The position numbers and the translations under genes are program-made. From assembly GCA_900215285.1 (NCBI GenBank), contig OCMG01000003.1:682001-746000 (forward strand): 64,000 bases of DNA, given 5' to 3'. How positions within the stretch are numbered: position 1 is the first letter of the stretch; each line of letters starts with the position of its first letter. The notes under the pieces are model-generated. The model was not told the origin of the DNA, did no database searches, and was given only the letters and a program-made list of their open reading frames with translations. Below, one piece after another: positions 1-8,213 of this stretch. The DNA comes from Ensifer adhaerens. GTDB lineage: Bacteria > Pseudomonadota > Alphaproteobacteria > Rhizobiales > Rhizobiaceae.

Positions 1-357
1 TTCCGGAACGTCGTGGGTGGCAATCGCCAGCCCGATGCCGCAGGGGATGAGAGGCAGGACCGCATAGAAGAAGATTGCTCTGGGCACCTGCCTTGTGGCT
101 CCGTTGCGAAGGAGCGTGGTGCATTCCGCCAGACAGGCGAGAACCGCCATGCCGGCGACCAGCCAGATGGAGCCCGGCACCATGCGGCTCTGGAAGGCGG
201 CCAGCGTCAGCGCTGCAAAGGCGGCGATGTCGCCGGAGGGAATGAAAATGACCCGCGTGACCGAAAACACGAGGACGAAGCCCAGTCCGGCCAACAGATA
301 GATTGCGCCGGTCGAAAGCCCATCGACCAGCAAGATCAACATAATGTCCCAAGTCAT
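1..357 (-). CDS. Branched-chain amino acid-type ABC transporter permease (LivH family), partial
   Basis: Translating the minus strand from the ATG at 357 gives a hydrophobic protein that begins MTWDIMLILLVDGLSTGAIY and stays open to the left edge, so only the first 119 residues are present. The opening, with a short periplasmic end, a first membrane segment carrying LSTGAIYLLAGLGFVLVFS and the following FIPSGDIAAFAA stretch, is typical of LivH-type permeases of the HAAT (LIV) family. An AGGAG ribosome binding site lies about 8 bases upstream. It follows the binding-protein gene on the same strand after 97 bases, so the two probably form one transport operon whose remaining permease and ATPase genes lie beyond the window. 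The substrate cannot be read from sequence; the iac context suggests an aromatic acid such as IAA. Confidence 0.85.
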   Translation of the reverse strand, partial: MTWDIMLILLVDGLSTGAIYLLAGLGFVLVFSVTRVIFIPSGDIAAFAALTLAAFQSRMVPGSIWLVAGMAVLACLAECTTLLRNGATRQVPRAIFFYAVLPLIPCGIGLAIATHDVPE

Positions 358-454
358 GGAAAGACTCCTGAAGATGACGGCAGACGATCCCCCGTGGGGG
401 ATCCGTGGGATGCGGCAGGTGTCTTTATCCACCCGCCGCACCTGCTTTCATCGT

Positions 455-1690
455 TCAGGCCATCAGCTTCCACTCGCCCTTTTCCAGCTTGACGAGAACG
501 CGCGAGCGCTCGTCATTGCCGTAGCGCGAGCCGGGCTTGAAGTTGTAGACGCCGTGGCAGCCCACGATTTCCTTCGCATTGGTCAGTGCATCGCGCATGG
601 CCAGCTTGAACTGCGGGGTTCCCGGCTGGGCCGTCTTGAGCGCGGTCTCTGCGGCTGCGAGGAAAAGCACCCAGGCATCGAAGGAATAGCCGGAGAACGC
701 GTTGGGTACGGCATCCGGAACGGTGGCCTTCAATGCCTTGGCGAACTCCTGCGAAACAGCCTTGGTCGGATCGGAATCAGGAAGCTGGTCGAATACCACG
801 ACCGGACCTGTCGATGCGATCAGCCCCTCCACCGCTGCGCCGCCCACCTTCACGAAAGCGGGGTTGATGATGGCCGGCGTGCCGTAGAACTGGCCCTTGT
901 AGCCGCGCTCACGCAGCGCAAGATAGGGCAGTGCGCCGGGCGTGCCGGAGCCGCCGGCGATCACCGCGTCGGGCCGTGTCGAAGAGACCTTGAGCGCCTG
1001 GCCCGTGACGGATGTATCGCTGCGGGCGTAGCGCTCGTTGGATGTCACCTTGATGCCGGCAGCAGGGCTTGCGTCCATCAGCGCGTTGTAGACTAGATCG
1101 CCCCAGGGATCGGCGAAACCGATATAGCCGACCGACTTGATGCCGGCCTGCTTCATATGGGCAACCGTGCCGGCAATCATCAGCGGGGCAGGCTGCGGGA
1201 TCGTGATCGTCCAGTTACCGGGTTCACCTTGCGGATTGGCATTTGCGATACAGATCAGCGGCGTTTTCGTTTCCGCGCAGACGGTTGCAATCGCCAGAGC
1301 GCCCGGCGATCCTGCCGTGCCGATGATGACATCGACATTGTTCTCCTGGATCAGCTTGCGTGCGTTGACAGCCGCATTGGTCGGATCGGAGGCATCATCC
1401 AGCGCGATCAGCCTGACCGGCTTGTCGCCGACCTTGCTCCTGAAGGCGAGAGCGGCCTTCATGCCCTGATCATAGGGGATGCCGAGCGAGGAGACCGGGC
1501 CGGACATGGAGGTGATGAAGCCGACGACAATCTCGCCGCCTTCAGCGCGGGCCAGCGAGACAAGCCCGGCCGGAAGCGCGGAAAATGCAGCGGCTGCCGC
1601 GACCACGCCTGCACCCTGTTTCAGGAAATGGCGACGGCCGAGTTCTGTCGCGGCCTGCGTGGAAGTTTGTCTGGAATTGCAGTTTTTCAT
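455..1690 (-). CDS. LIV-type ABC transporter periplasmic substrate-binding protein
   Basis: This 411-residue type-1 periplasmic binding protein has an export signal with a twin-arginine motif (RRHFLK, residues 19-24), a hydrophobic stretch and a likely cleavage after ARA near residue 49. The mature start EIVVGFITSMSGPVSSLG is the usual LivJ-fold opening, and the G-T-x-x-S/P ligand-loop region follows near residues 130-140. I place the start at 1690 because AGGGGA sits 7 bases upstream; an in-frame extension to 1750 has no such signal. It lies directly upstream of the LivH-type permease. Proteins of this family bind branched-chain amino acids, amides or aromatic acids. Its position beside the iac genes makes IAA or a related aromatic acid the most plausible ligand, but this is inference. 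Confidence 0.87.
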   Translation of the reverse strand: MKNCNSRQTSTQAATELGRRHFLKQGAGVVAAAAAFSALPAGLVSLARAEGGEIVVGFITSMSGPVSSLGIPYDQGMKAALAFRSKVGDKPVRLIALDDASDPTNAAVNARKLIQENNVDVIIGTAGSPGALAIATVCAETKTPLICIANANPQGEPGNWTITIPQPAPLMIAGTVAHMKQAGIKSVGYIGFADPWGDLVYNALMDASPAAGIKVTSNERYARSDTSVTGQALKVSSTRPDAVIAGGSGTPGALPYLALRERGYKGQFYGTPAIINPAFVKVGGAAVEGLIASTGPVVVFDQLPDSDPTKAVSQEFAKALKATVPDAVPNAFSGYSFDAWVLFLAAAETALKTAQPGTPQFKLAMRDALTNAKEIVGCHGVYNFKPGSRYGNDERSRVLVKLEKGEWKLMA

Positions 1691-2131
1691 TTCGTGTTCC
1701 CCTGAACGTGACCGATGTCTCGGTCGTTGATGTCCAGACGCCGCGGGCATTCATTCGCCCTGTCCAAGCGTCCGGCATAGCGTTGCCGTTGACGGCCCTC
1801 GTGTGGAGGGCCGCCTTGCATGATGGGTCGCGAGACCACTATACAAGAAAATTCACGTGAAAATGCTAGCTTTGGACTTGATGTTTTTCAAGCGTTTTCT
1901 CAAGATCACCACGAAAATCTCATTTGATTTCAAGTTTCTCCTTCTTCCAATGGAGCGAGGCACGAAACCCGCGTCGGTGGACGAATTTTCCAGCGCGACG
2001 CGAATCGGAGGCAGTTGCGAATAGTGGATTTTTCCACTATCGCCTTGAGGACGAATGCGGCGCGAAGGCCTTGATTGCCTCCGTGCCGAACCACGGCGGA
2101 AACCGAAAGACCTGGCAGGCGCGAAACATCC
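1691..2131. promoter_or_regulatory. Divergent control region between the transporter operon and iacR, with a TTCACGTGAA palindrome
   Basis: This 441-base non-coding stretch separates the minus-strand transporter operon from plus-strand iacR. It is locally AT-rich at about 1845-1945. A perfect 10-bp palindrome, TTCACGTGAA, lies at 1852-1861, next to a TATAGT-like -10 box reading toward the transporter gene. The palindrome contains the same ACGTGAA half-site as the 20-bp operators upstream of iacH and iacI, so it may be a reduced form of that site. No convincing small gene was seen here. Confidence 0.4.
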
Positions 2132-2614
2132 ATGAATGAAAATCCAGCCCCCGATGCTGCCGGTCATGCCGGCGTGACAGCCGAAAAGCGAATGAAGAAG
2201 GACTGGCCCTTTTACTGGGTGTCCCGGGTCAACGCGCGCTATGCGCAGGTTCTCGAACGCCGCCTGAAGCCGCTCGATCTCGACGTTGCGCGCTGGCGCG
2301 TCCTCATGTCGCTTTACGAGGACGAGCATCTGAGCGTTTCGGAGATCGCAGACTATGCGGTCATCAAGCTGAACACCGTCACGAAGATCGTCCAGCGCAT
2401 GATTGTCGACGGCCTTGTCGTGACCCGCGTGCGGCCGAGCGACGGACGCGTGACGGAAGTCTGCCTGACCCCGGAAGGCGACCGATTGCGCCGTCTTGCC
2501 CGCAAGGAGGCCGACCATGTCTTCGCCTCGTCCTTCGTCAACATCACGCCGGACGAATTGGCGCAGTTGAACGGCCTTCTGGAGAAGGTCTTCCTGCAAC
2601 TCGAAGGGGTGTGA
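2132..2614 (+). CDS. iacR: MarR-family regulator of the IAA-degradation genes
   Basis: This 160-residue winged-helix protein has MarR architecture: an N-terminal dimerisation helix (WPFYWVSRVNARYAQVLERR), a recognition region around residues 70-100 (LSVSEIADYAVIKLNTVTKI, then RMIVDGLV), a wing with the conserved DGR (RPSDGRVTEV), and a C-terminal dimerisation helix. MarR proteins next to iac genes act as repressors that release DNA when IAA or an intermediate binds. It is convergent with iacG, with 14 bases between the stops, and is the only MarR gene in the iac block, so the name iacR fits. The first ATG at 2132 is used; the frame extends to 2075 without support. No complete 20-bp palindrome lies in front of iacR itself. 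Confidence 0.85.
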   Translation: MNENPAPDAAGHAGVTAEKRMKKDWPFYWVSRVNARYAQVLERRLKPLDLDVARWRVLMSLYEDEHLSVSEIADYAVIKLNTVTKIVQRMIVDGLVVTRVRPSDGRVTEVCLTPEGDRLRRLARKEADHVFASSFVNITPDELAQLNGLLEKVFLQLEGV

Positions 2615-2628
2615 CGGACCGTCCATCT

Positions 2629-3156
2629 TCAATGCGGTTCCAGCGGGTGGAAGGCGCGGTCGAACCAGACGAGACCGTTGGCTTCGCCATCGGCGACTTC
2701 GGTCGTGATCACCTCGCAGAAGAAGACACTATGGGTTCCGCGTGACTGCTGATCGATGATGCGGCAGTCGAAGGCGACGGCAGCGTCGGCCAGAACCGGC
2801 GCGCCGGTCGCCCGCGTGTGCCAGTCCGTCGTGGCGAAGCGGTCCTCGCCGGTCCAGCGGGCGAAAGCGCGGGAGAGATCCTGATGCGCGGGGCTCAGGA
2901 CATTGACGCAGATCGCGCCGTTTTCCACGAAGGCATCATGCGAGAAGGCCTTGCGATTGATGCAGACGAGCAGCGTTGGCGGCTGGTCTGTCACGGAGCA
3001 GACGGCCGAGACGGTCAGCCCGTGGCGGCCCGCCGGTCCGTCTGTGGTGACGATGTTGACGGCAGCGCCGAGGCGGCTCATGCCGTTGCGGAAGGCGAGC
3101 GCTTCCGGAGTCGGGGCTTGGGGGCTGGAGACTTGGGGGGTGGCATCTTGGGTCAT
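2629..3156 (-). CDS. iacG: Flavin reductase component of IAA monooxygenation
   Basis: This 175-residue protein belongs to the HpaC-like flavin reductase family. The FMN-binding barrel is visible: FRNGMSRLGAAVNIVTTDG near residues 23-41, then LTVSAVCSVTDQPPTLLVCI, then ICVNVLS and a late H-S-V-F-F-CEV strand. Such proteins use NADH to supply reduced flavin to a partner monooxygenase. In iac systems the likely partner is IacA, which hydroxylates IAA at the indole ring. It is the last gene of the minus-strand iac operon, starting 2 bases after the iacF stop. I chose the ATG at 3156; an upstream in-frame codon at 3222 would overlap iacF heavily. Confidence 0.88.
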   Translation of the reverse strand: MTQDATPQVSSPQAPTPEALAFRNGMSRLGAAVNIVTTDGPAGRHGLTVSAVCSVTDQPPTLLVCINRKAFSHDAFVENGAICVNVLSPAHQDLSRAFARWTGEDRFATTDWHTRATGAPVLADAAVAFDCRIIDQQSRGTHSVFFCEVITTEVADGEANGLVWFDRAFHPLEPH

Positions 3157-3158
3157 GG

Positions 3159-4127
3159 TCAAACATCCAATACCAGGGTGGGGGTGGCTGCGCGTGAGCA
3201 GCAGGCGCAGATCATCGAGCATTCCTCGCGTTCTTCATCGGTCAGGAACTTGTCGCGGTGGTCGGGTATGCCTTCCAGCACATCCGTGACGCAGGTGCCG
3301 CACACACCTTCCTCGCATTTGACCTCGATCTTCACGCCGGCAGCGGCCAGCGCCTTGGCAATCGTGTTGCCGGCATCGACGCGCACCGTCACGCCGGAGC
3401 GCTTCGCGACCACCTCGAACCCGCTGCCGGACTGGTCGACATCGGCCGAGAAATATTCGCGGTGCACATTTGCCTTCGCGTGGCCGGCGCCTTCCGCCGT
3501 GTTGATGACCCAGTCCATGAAGCCCTGGGGGCCGCAGACATAGAGATGCGTGCCGGGGGCAGGGGCGGGAAGATCGCGTGCAAGATCGAGCCGCTGTTCT
3601 TCCGGCTGGTCGTCGAAGTGGAAGATCACCCTGTCGGCCCATGGTGCGCTTTCGATGAGGTTTCTGAAGGCCGTCACGCCTTGCGAGCGGGTGCAGTAAT
3701 GCAGCACGAAATCGCGGCCGAGAGCATGAAGGCGCTGCGCCATGGCAAGCATGGGCGTGATGCCGATGCCCCCGCCGAAAAGCACGGACTTTTCGGCCGT
3801 CTCCTCCAGCGGAAAATGGTTGCGCGGACCTTCGACCTCAAGGCTGCTGCCGGCCTGCGCCAGCTTGTGAACGGCAACGGAGCCGCCGCGCGATTTCGGG
3901 TCGAGCAGCACGCCGATCTCGTAGGCGTCTTGCCGTGCCGGATCGGAGCAGAGCGAGTATTGCCGCCACAGGTCCGTCGCGCCGTCAAAAAGATGCAGAT
4001 CGAGATGCGCGCCGGCCTCAAAGGCGGGCAGCGTCGCGCCACCGGCCTCGACGAGGCGGAGCCGCAGGATATTGCCGGGCTCCTCGATGCGCTCGGCGAC
4101 TTTCAGTTTCAGCGTGTTCGTGCCCAT
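3159..4127 (-). CDS. iacF: Ferredoxin:NAD(P)H oxidoreductase serving the Rieske dioxygenase
   Basis: This 322-residue protein has the phthalate-dioxygenase-reductase layout: an FMN-binding barrel with RQYSLCSDP (about residues 60-70), an NAD-binding half with LFGGGIGITPMLAMAQ and the YVCGPQGFMDWV motif, and a C-terminal plant-type [2Fe-2S] ferredoxin. The cluster ligands are visible as C271, C276 and C279, with the fourth in the CACC group near residues 307-310. It passes electrons from NAD(P)H to the IacCD oxygenase. The start is the ATG at 4127; earlier in-frame codons would run into iacE. It starts 10 bases after the iacE stop within the same operon. Confidence 0.92.
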   Translation of the reverse strand: MGTNTLKLKVAERIEEPGNILRLRLVEAGGATLPAFEAGAHLDLHLFDGATDLWRQYSLCSDPARQDAYEIGVLLDPKSRGGSVAVHKLAQAGSSLEVEGPRNHFPLEETAEKSVLFGGGIGITPMLAMAQRLHALGRDFVLHYCTRSQGVTAFRNLIESAPWADRVIFHFDDQPEEQRLDLARDLPAPAPGTHLYVCGPQGFMDWVINTAEGAGHAKANVHREYFSADVDQSGSGFEVVAKRSGVTVRVDAGNTIAKALAAAGVKIEVKCEEGVCGTCVTDVLEGIPDHRDKFLTDEEREECSMICACCSRAATPTLVLDV

Positions 4128-4137
4128 CGTCTTCACC

Positions 4138-4899
4138 TCATCGCATGTAGATGCCGCCATTGACGTCCCAGCAGGCGCCATTGACGAAATAGGCTTTCGG
4201 ACCGGCCAGCAGCGCCACCAGTTCGGCGACGAAGACCGGATCGCCCAGTTGGCCGACCGGGATATTGGCAAGTGCCGCCGCCATCTTGTCCGGCGTGATC
4301 ACCGAGCGGACCATGGGTGTATCCATGGGACCGGGGGCGATTGCGTTGCAGGTCACGCCGAAGGGGGCGAGATCGCGGGCAAACACCTTGGTCAGCGTCA
4401 GGATCGCGCCCTTGGAGGCGGCGTAATGCGCGCCCGTCGCCGTGCCGCCATTCTGCCCCGCGAGCGAGGCCAGATTGACGATGCGGCCATAGCCGCGTTC
4501 CTTGAAATGCCGGCCGAAGACCTGGCTGCCGGCAAATGTGCCGCCGGCATTGGTCGCCAGGATCGCGTTGAAATCGGCCGGGTCGATCTCGAGCACCGGC
4601 TTGACCGCCGTGCGGGCGGCGTTGTTGACGAGCACTTCGACCGATCCCCAGCGCTCGACGCATTTGTCGAGAACGTCCTGGAAATCGCCCGGCTTGTTGA
4701 CGTCGAGCGTCGCCGTCACGGCCGTTGCGCCGGCGAGATCGAGTTCGGAGGCAAGCGATGCCCCTGCATCCGCCTCGATGTCGGTGATCACGACCCGGAA
4801 GCCTTCGCGGTGGAGCGCGCGCACGATCTCGGCGCCGAGGCCGCGTGCGCCGCCCGTCACCACGGCGGTCTGGATCTTCTCAGGCAGAGGGGCCGCCAT
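4138..4899 (-). CDS. iacE: Short-chain dehydrogenase/reductase of the IAA pathway
   Basis: This is a classical 253-residue SDR. It shows the cofactor motif TGGARGLG (residues 15-22), NNA at 92-94, the catalytic serine S145 in VNLAS, and the catalytic pair Y159/K163 in HYAASK. IacE homologues help convert the 2-hydroxylated IAA intermediate toward dioxindole-3-acetate; the exact step is still debated, so the reaction given here comes from family knowledge. Its start codon shares one base with the iacD stop (TGATG), so the two genes are translationally coupled. Length and gene order match known iac clusters. Confidence 0.92.
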   Translation of the reverse strand: MAAPLPEKIQTAVVTGGARGLGAEIVRALHREGFRVVITDIEADAGASLASELDLAGATAVTATLDVNKPGDFQDVLDKCVERWGSVEVLVNNAARTAVKPVLEIDPADFNAILATNAGGTFAGSQVFGRHFKERGYGRIVNLASLAGQNGGTATGAHYAASKGAILTLTKVFARDLAPFGVTCNAIAPGPMDTPMVRSVITPDKMAAALANIPVGQLGDPVFVAELVALLAGPKAYFVNGACWDVNGGIYMR

Positions 4900-5393
4900 C
4901 AGAACAAATAGCTGAACGAATTCAGCATCCCGTCAGAGTTGAGCAGCCGCACGACCTTGGCGCGGATCTTGAAGCTGTCGCCCGAGACGACCAGCGTGTG
5001 CTTCATGTTTGCCGCCCAGATACGCTGGCGGCCGAACTTGTCCTCGACCACCTGCTCGGCGCTCGAAACGGTGATCGTGTCGCCGTCGACGCTCTCTATG
5101 ACGAAGCGGGAAACGGTGCGCACGGTCTGCGCCGGCGGAGCCGATGAGATCGAGAAGCCCTGCTTGAACCGCTGGATGCGGTCGCGCCGCATGCGGTCAT
5201 TGTCATGGCAGAGGTTGAGCTGATTGTCGTAATCCTCGCCTTCGCCGATCGGCAGCGTGTAGAAGCCCTCGGTCAGCCAGAGCGAAAGCCAGCTGTCATA
5301 ATCCTTGCCATCGAGAAGGGCGGCTTCCGCCCAGAGGAAGGCGCTGACCTTCTGCAGCAGCGCCAGATCGTCGATCCTGGTCATCATGTTCAT
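4899..5393 (-). CDS. iacD: Ring-hydroxylating dioxygenase, beta (small) subunit
   Basis: This 164-residue protein is the small alpha+beta subunit of a Rieske non-haem iron dioxygenase. It has the NTF2-like fold signature, with the early helix carrying WAEAALLDGKDYDSWLSLW and the late strand WAANMKHTLVV. It has no cofactor of its own and completes the hexameric oxygenase with IacC. In IAA degradation this oxygenase acts late, producing catechol. The ATG at 5393 overlaps the iacC stop by 4 bases (ATGA); the longer frame upstream lies inside iacC and is rejected. Confidence 0.92.
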   Translation of the reverse strand: MNMMTRIDDLALLQKVSAFLWAEAALLDGKDYDSWLSLWLTEGFYTLPIGEGEDYDNQLNLCHDNDRMRRDRIQRFKQGFSISSAPPAQTVRTVSRFVIESVDGDTITVSSAEQVVEDKFGRQRIWAANMKHTLVVSGDSFKIRAKVVRLLNSDGMLNSFSYLF

Positions 5394-6664
5394 AGCGACA
5401 TCATCCTCTTCCACATCTTGTAGGCGGCGCGCATGCCGGTTTCGGCGCTGATATGGCCACGGGGCCCCAATGCGCCGGGTTGTTCGTCGATCAGGCCGCG
5501 ATTGACCAGGATCGGCAGGTCCTCGCCGCCCTTGGTGCCGCGCTGCACGCGCTCCCACACTTCCGCATCATCCGGCGAGCCGAAGCCCATCGGGCCCTGG
5601 AAATGCTCATGCAGGCGCATGCGCATCCGGTTGGCTGCTGCCGGCCCACCGTCCATGCCGATCGCGATGTGGCGGATGTCGGTCTGCTCGACATTCACCG
5701 GGGTCAGCACGCGGAAGAAGGCGAGCGAGAAGGAGACGTTCGGGAAGAGATTGAGGTTGAAGCCCGCACCGCCGACGGCACGCACGATCTTCTTGACCTG
5801 ATCTTCCGGATAGCCCTCGTCGCGCAGCTCCTTGGCGAGCGGCAGGAAGCGCTCCTCCATCGCATCGTCGAGATGTTCGTCCAGATCGATGCGCTCGGGG
5901 ATCATCACCATGACGGAATGGCCGTTGCCGAGATCCTCGACATAGCCCTTGCCGGTCTCGAGGAACTTGAAGGCTTCTTCGGCATCGCCATCGAGCGATT
6001 GCATGAAGCTCTTGTGGACGACCGGGAAGTGATAGGCATCGGTCGTGTTTTCGAGCTGAACCTTCCAGTTCATCGGCACGGTGAACTGGTGTTCGCCGAG
6101 AACCTTGACCGGGAAACCGCCGCCCTGCTTCATGAAGAGGTCGATATAGCGGCAGACTTCGGTCCCGAGGAAATCGACAAGCGGCTCGACCTCATCGTTG
6201 AAGGTCGCGAAGATCATGCCGTTATAGCTCTCGGTGCGCAGCCGCTTCAGGCCATGCGCGCCCTTGTCGAAATCTTCGCCATATTGCTCCGGATAGGGCA
6301 GGCCGCGCAGCGACCCATCCAGACCGTAGCCCCAGCCATGATAGGGGCACTGGAAGGACGACGTCTTGCCCTTCTTCACCTCACAGACGGTGGCGGCGCG
6401 GTGGCGACAGCGGTTGACGAGGACGTTCACATCGCCCTTGCGGTCGCGCACCACGATGACGGGTTCGAGCCCGACATTCGACAGTTTGAACGCGCCCTTG
6501 TCGGCGAGTTCGCTGTCATGGGCGACCCAGACCCAGGTGCGCTTGAAGATGCGCTCCATCTCTTCGTTGAAGAGGTCGGCATTCTCGTACATCGAGGTTG
6601 CGACCTGCGACTCCGGCGAATAGAGGGCGTCGAGATCGCTGAATTTCTCTGCGGTATGCAACAT
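5390..6664 (-). CDS. iacC: Rieske non-haem iron ring-hydroxylating dioxygenase, alpha subunit
   Basis: This 424-residue oxygenase large subunit has an N-terminal Rieske domain with ligands C86-x-H88 and C106-x2-H109 (CRH and CPYH). The C-terminal catalytic domain carries the mononuclear iron motif D209-A-Y-H212-x4-H217, so both redox sites are intact. With IacD and the reductase IacF it should form the two-component oxygenase that carries out the catechol-forming step of IAA breakdown. The ATG at 6664 is preceded by GAGAGGAG; an upstream TTG at 6679 is less likely. It follows iacB by 18 bases. Confidence 0.93.
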   Translation of the reverse strand: MLHTAEKFSDLDALYSPESQVATSMYENADLFNEEMERIFKRTWVWVAHDSELADKGAFKLSNVGLEPVIVVRDRKGDVNVLVNRCRHRAATVCEVKKGKTSSFQCPYHGWGYGLDGSLRGLPYPEQYGEDFDKGAHGLKRLRTESYNGMIFATFNDEVEPLVDFLGTEVCRYIDLFMKQGGGFPVKVLGEHQFTVPMNWKVQLENTTDAYHFPVVHKSFMQSLDGDAEEAFKFLETGKGYVEDLGNGHSVMVMIPERIDLDEHLDDAMEERFLPLAKELRDEGYPEDQVKKIVRAVGGAGFNLNLFPNVSFSLAFFRVLTPVNVEQTDIRHIAIGMDGGPAAANRMRMRLHEHFQGPMGFGSPDDAEVWERVQRGTKGGEDLPILVNRGLIDEQPGALGPRGHISAETGMRAAYKMWKRMMSL

Positions 6665-6682
6665 GGTTGCTCCTCTCAAGTC

Positions 6683-7045
6683 TCAAACTTCGGGAATGGT
6701 GAGCGCCCGGCCCATGCGGGCCTCGACGCGCATGTATTTCCACAGGCGGTGATCCTCGTCGTCGACGACGATCGTGCGCAGCAGATTGCAGGCGGCAATC
6801 ACCGACTGGCGGCTCGGGAAATCGCACAGCATGTACCAGGTCCAGGGGAAGGACGGCGAGGTGCCGACCTGCGTCTGGTCGTCGTCGAGCGTCCCGAGAA
6901 CGGTGACGCCTTCGAGTTTCGCAACGCCGGACATGAAGGCCTCGGTTGCTTTCCAGACGCCGCCGATCTTGTTGAAGGGCAGGTCGAAGAAGGAAGGCTG
7001 GACGGCGAGGCAAAGAAGCGTGCGGATGGGTGTCGGTTCTGACAT
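6683..7045 (-). CDS. iacB: Small conserved protein of the IAA-degradation operon
   Basis: This 120-residue protein has no recognisable catalytic motif. It sits exactly where iacB lies in characterised clusters, between iacA and iacC, and has the matching length. Alternating strands and helices (PIRTLLCLAVQPS, WTWYMLCDFPS, HRLWKYMRVEARM) suggest a dimeric alpha/beta-barrel (ferredoxin-like) fold. The cellular role of IacB is not established. An AAAGGA ribosome binding site lies 8 bases before the ATG. It starts 24 bases after the iacA stop. Confidence 0.8.
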   Translation of the reverse strand: MSEPTPIRTLLCLAVQPSFFDLPFNKIGGVWKATEAFMSGVAKLEGVTVLGTLDDDQTQVGTSPSFPWTWYMLCDFPSRQSVIAACNLLRTIVVDDEDHRLWKYMRVEARMGRALTIPEV

Positions 7046-7069
7046 GAAACTATTCCTTTCGTGCAGTGA

Positions 7070-8209
7070 TCACGGGTAGCCGGGCGGGGTCTGCTGGTCG
7101 AAGAGGGCGGCACCTGCCGCCTGCCAGCTGCCGGAATTGATGAAAGCGTGTTGGGCGACGCAGGCCGCGTCGATCATCTTGCGGCCGAGCGGATGGCCGG
7201 TCGCCATGGCCTCCGAACCGCCCATGACGAAGGCGAGACGGGCGGCTTCTGCGCCATCCTGTGCGGCCTTTGAAGCGGCGTGGCGCAGGCGGATGAGGGT
7301 AGGGCGGTCGACTTCGCCATTGGCCTGCATCTGCCGCCAGCCTTCCTCGATGGCGTCGTAGAAGGCCGAGCGAGCGCCCATCAGAATGCCTTCCGCCTTG
7401 GCGAAATCGATCTGGATATAGGCGCGGGCGGCGGGGCTTGGCGCGCCGGTGACGGAGGCGCGGGCGAGTGCGTTGGTATGCACCCAGTCGAGTGCCGAAC
7501 GGGCCGTGCCGAGCGCCACGACAGCGAGCACCTGGGCAGCGAGTGCCATGGCCGGATAGCGAAAGATCAGGTCGTCCTGCTGTGGCTTGCCGCCGCGAAT
7601 GAAGGTCCATTCCTCCGGCACGATCGCCTTGTCGATGACGATGTCATGGCTGCCGGTGGCGCGAAGGCCGACCGTGTCCCAGTTCTCGTCAACACTTGCC
7701 TTGGCGCGCGGCAGGACGGCTGTGCGGGGCAGCGGGCTGTCCTCGCCCTCGATCTTGATGCCGGCGCCGACAATGTCCGCGCCCATGACGCCCGAGCCCC
7801 AGGGCCAGCGGCCGGAAACTTCCAGCCCGCCCTCGACGCGTCTGGCCGGCTGCGGCGGGAACATTGCGCCGGCAAAGACCGTATTCGGATTGGCGCCATA
7901 GATCGCCGAATAGGTTTCCGGCGGCAGCGCCGCCAGATAGGTGGCCGAGACGCCGAAGCTGGCAACCCAGCCGGCAGAGGCGTCGGCGGTGGAAATGTCT
8001 TCGATCAGACGACAGAAATCCTGCGGAGTGAGCTCATCGCCGCCGAAACGCCTCGGCACGAAGGCGCGGTAGACGCCGACGGCCTGAAACTTGGCGACAA
8101 TGTCCTTGGGAATATGGCGCAGCGCCTGGAACTCTTCCGACCGGGCGCTGATTTCGCTTTTCAACGCCTCAAGCGCTGCGGCGGATGCCGGAGGGGCATG
8201 ATAATTCAT
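7070..8209 (-). CDS. iacA: Flavin-dependent indole-3-acetate monooxygenase, acyl-CoA dehydrogenase fold
   Basis: This 379-residue protein has the acyl-CoA dehydrogenase/HpaB-like flavin monooxygenase fold: an N-terminal helical domain with VYRAFVPRRFGGDELTPQDF, a central beta domain (EVSGRWPWGSG, residues about 130-140) and C-terminal helices with LRHAASKAAQDGAEAARLAF. IacA homologues use reduced FAD and oxygen to hydroxylate IAA at position 2 of the indole ring, the first committed step; IacG is the expected source of reduced flavin. The acyl-CoA dehydrogenase catalytic glutamate is not evident, as expected for a monooxygenase relative. It starts 4 bases after the iacH stop with GGAGG inside the end of iacH, so the two are coupled. 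Confidence 0.92.
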   Translation of the reverse strand: MNYHAPPASAAALEALKSEISARSEEFQALRHIPKDIVAKFQAVGVYRAFVPRRFGGDELTPQDFCRLIEDISTADASAGWVASFGVSATYLAALPPETYSAIYGANPNTVFAGAMFPPQPARRVEGGLEVSGRWPWGSGVMGADIVGAGIKIEGEDSPLPRTAVLPRAKASVDENWDTVGLRATGSHDIVIDKAIVPEEWTFIRGGKPQQDDLIFRYPAMALAAQVLAVVALGTARSALDWVHTNALARASVTGAPSPAARAYIQIDFAKAEGILMGARSAFYDAIEEGWRQMQANGEVDRPTLIRLRHAASKAAQDGAEAARLAFVMGGSEAMATGHPLGRKMIDAACVAQHAFINSGSWQAAGAALFDQQTPPGYP

Positions 8210-8213
8210 CGTC

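Noticed and set aside
5453..7042. Long open frame on the plus strand opposite iacB, iacC and iacD (over 500 codons)
   Set aside because: It is the mirror of strongly conserved minus-strand genes in GC-rich DNA, has no family resemblance and no ribosome binding site.
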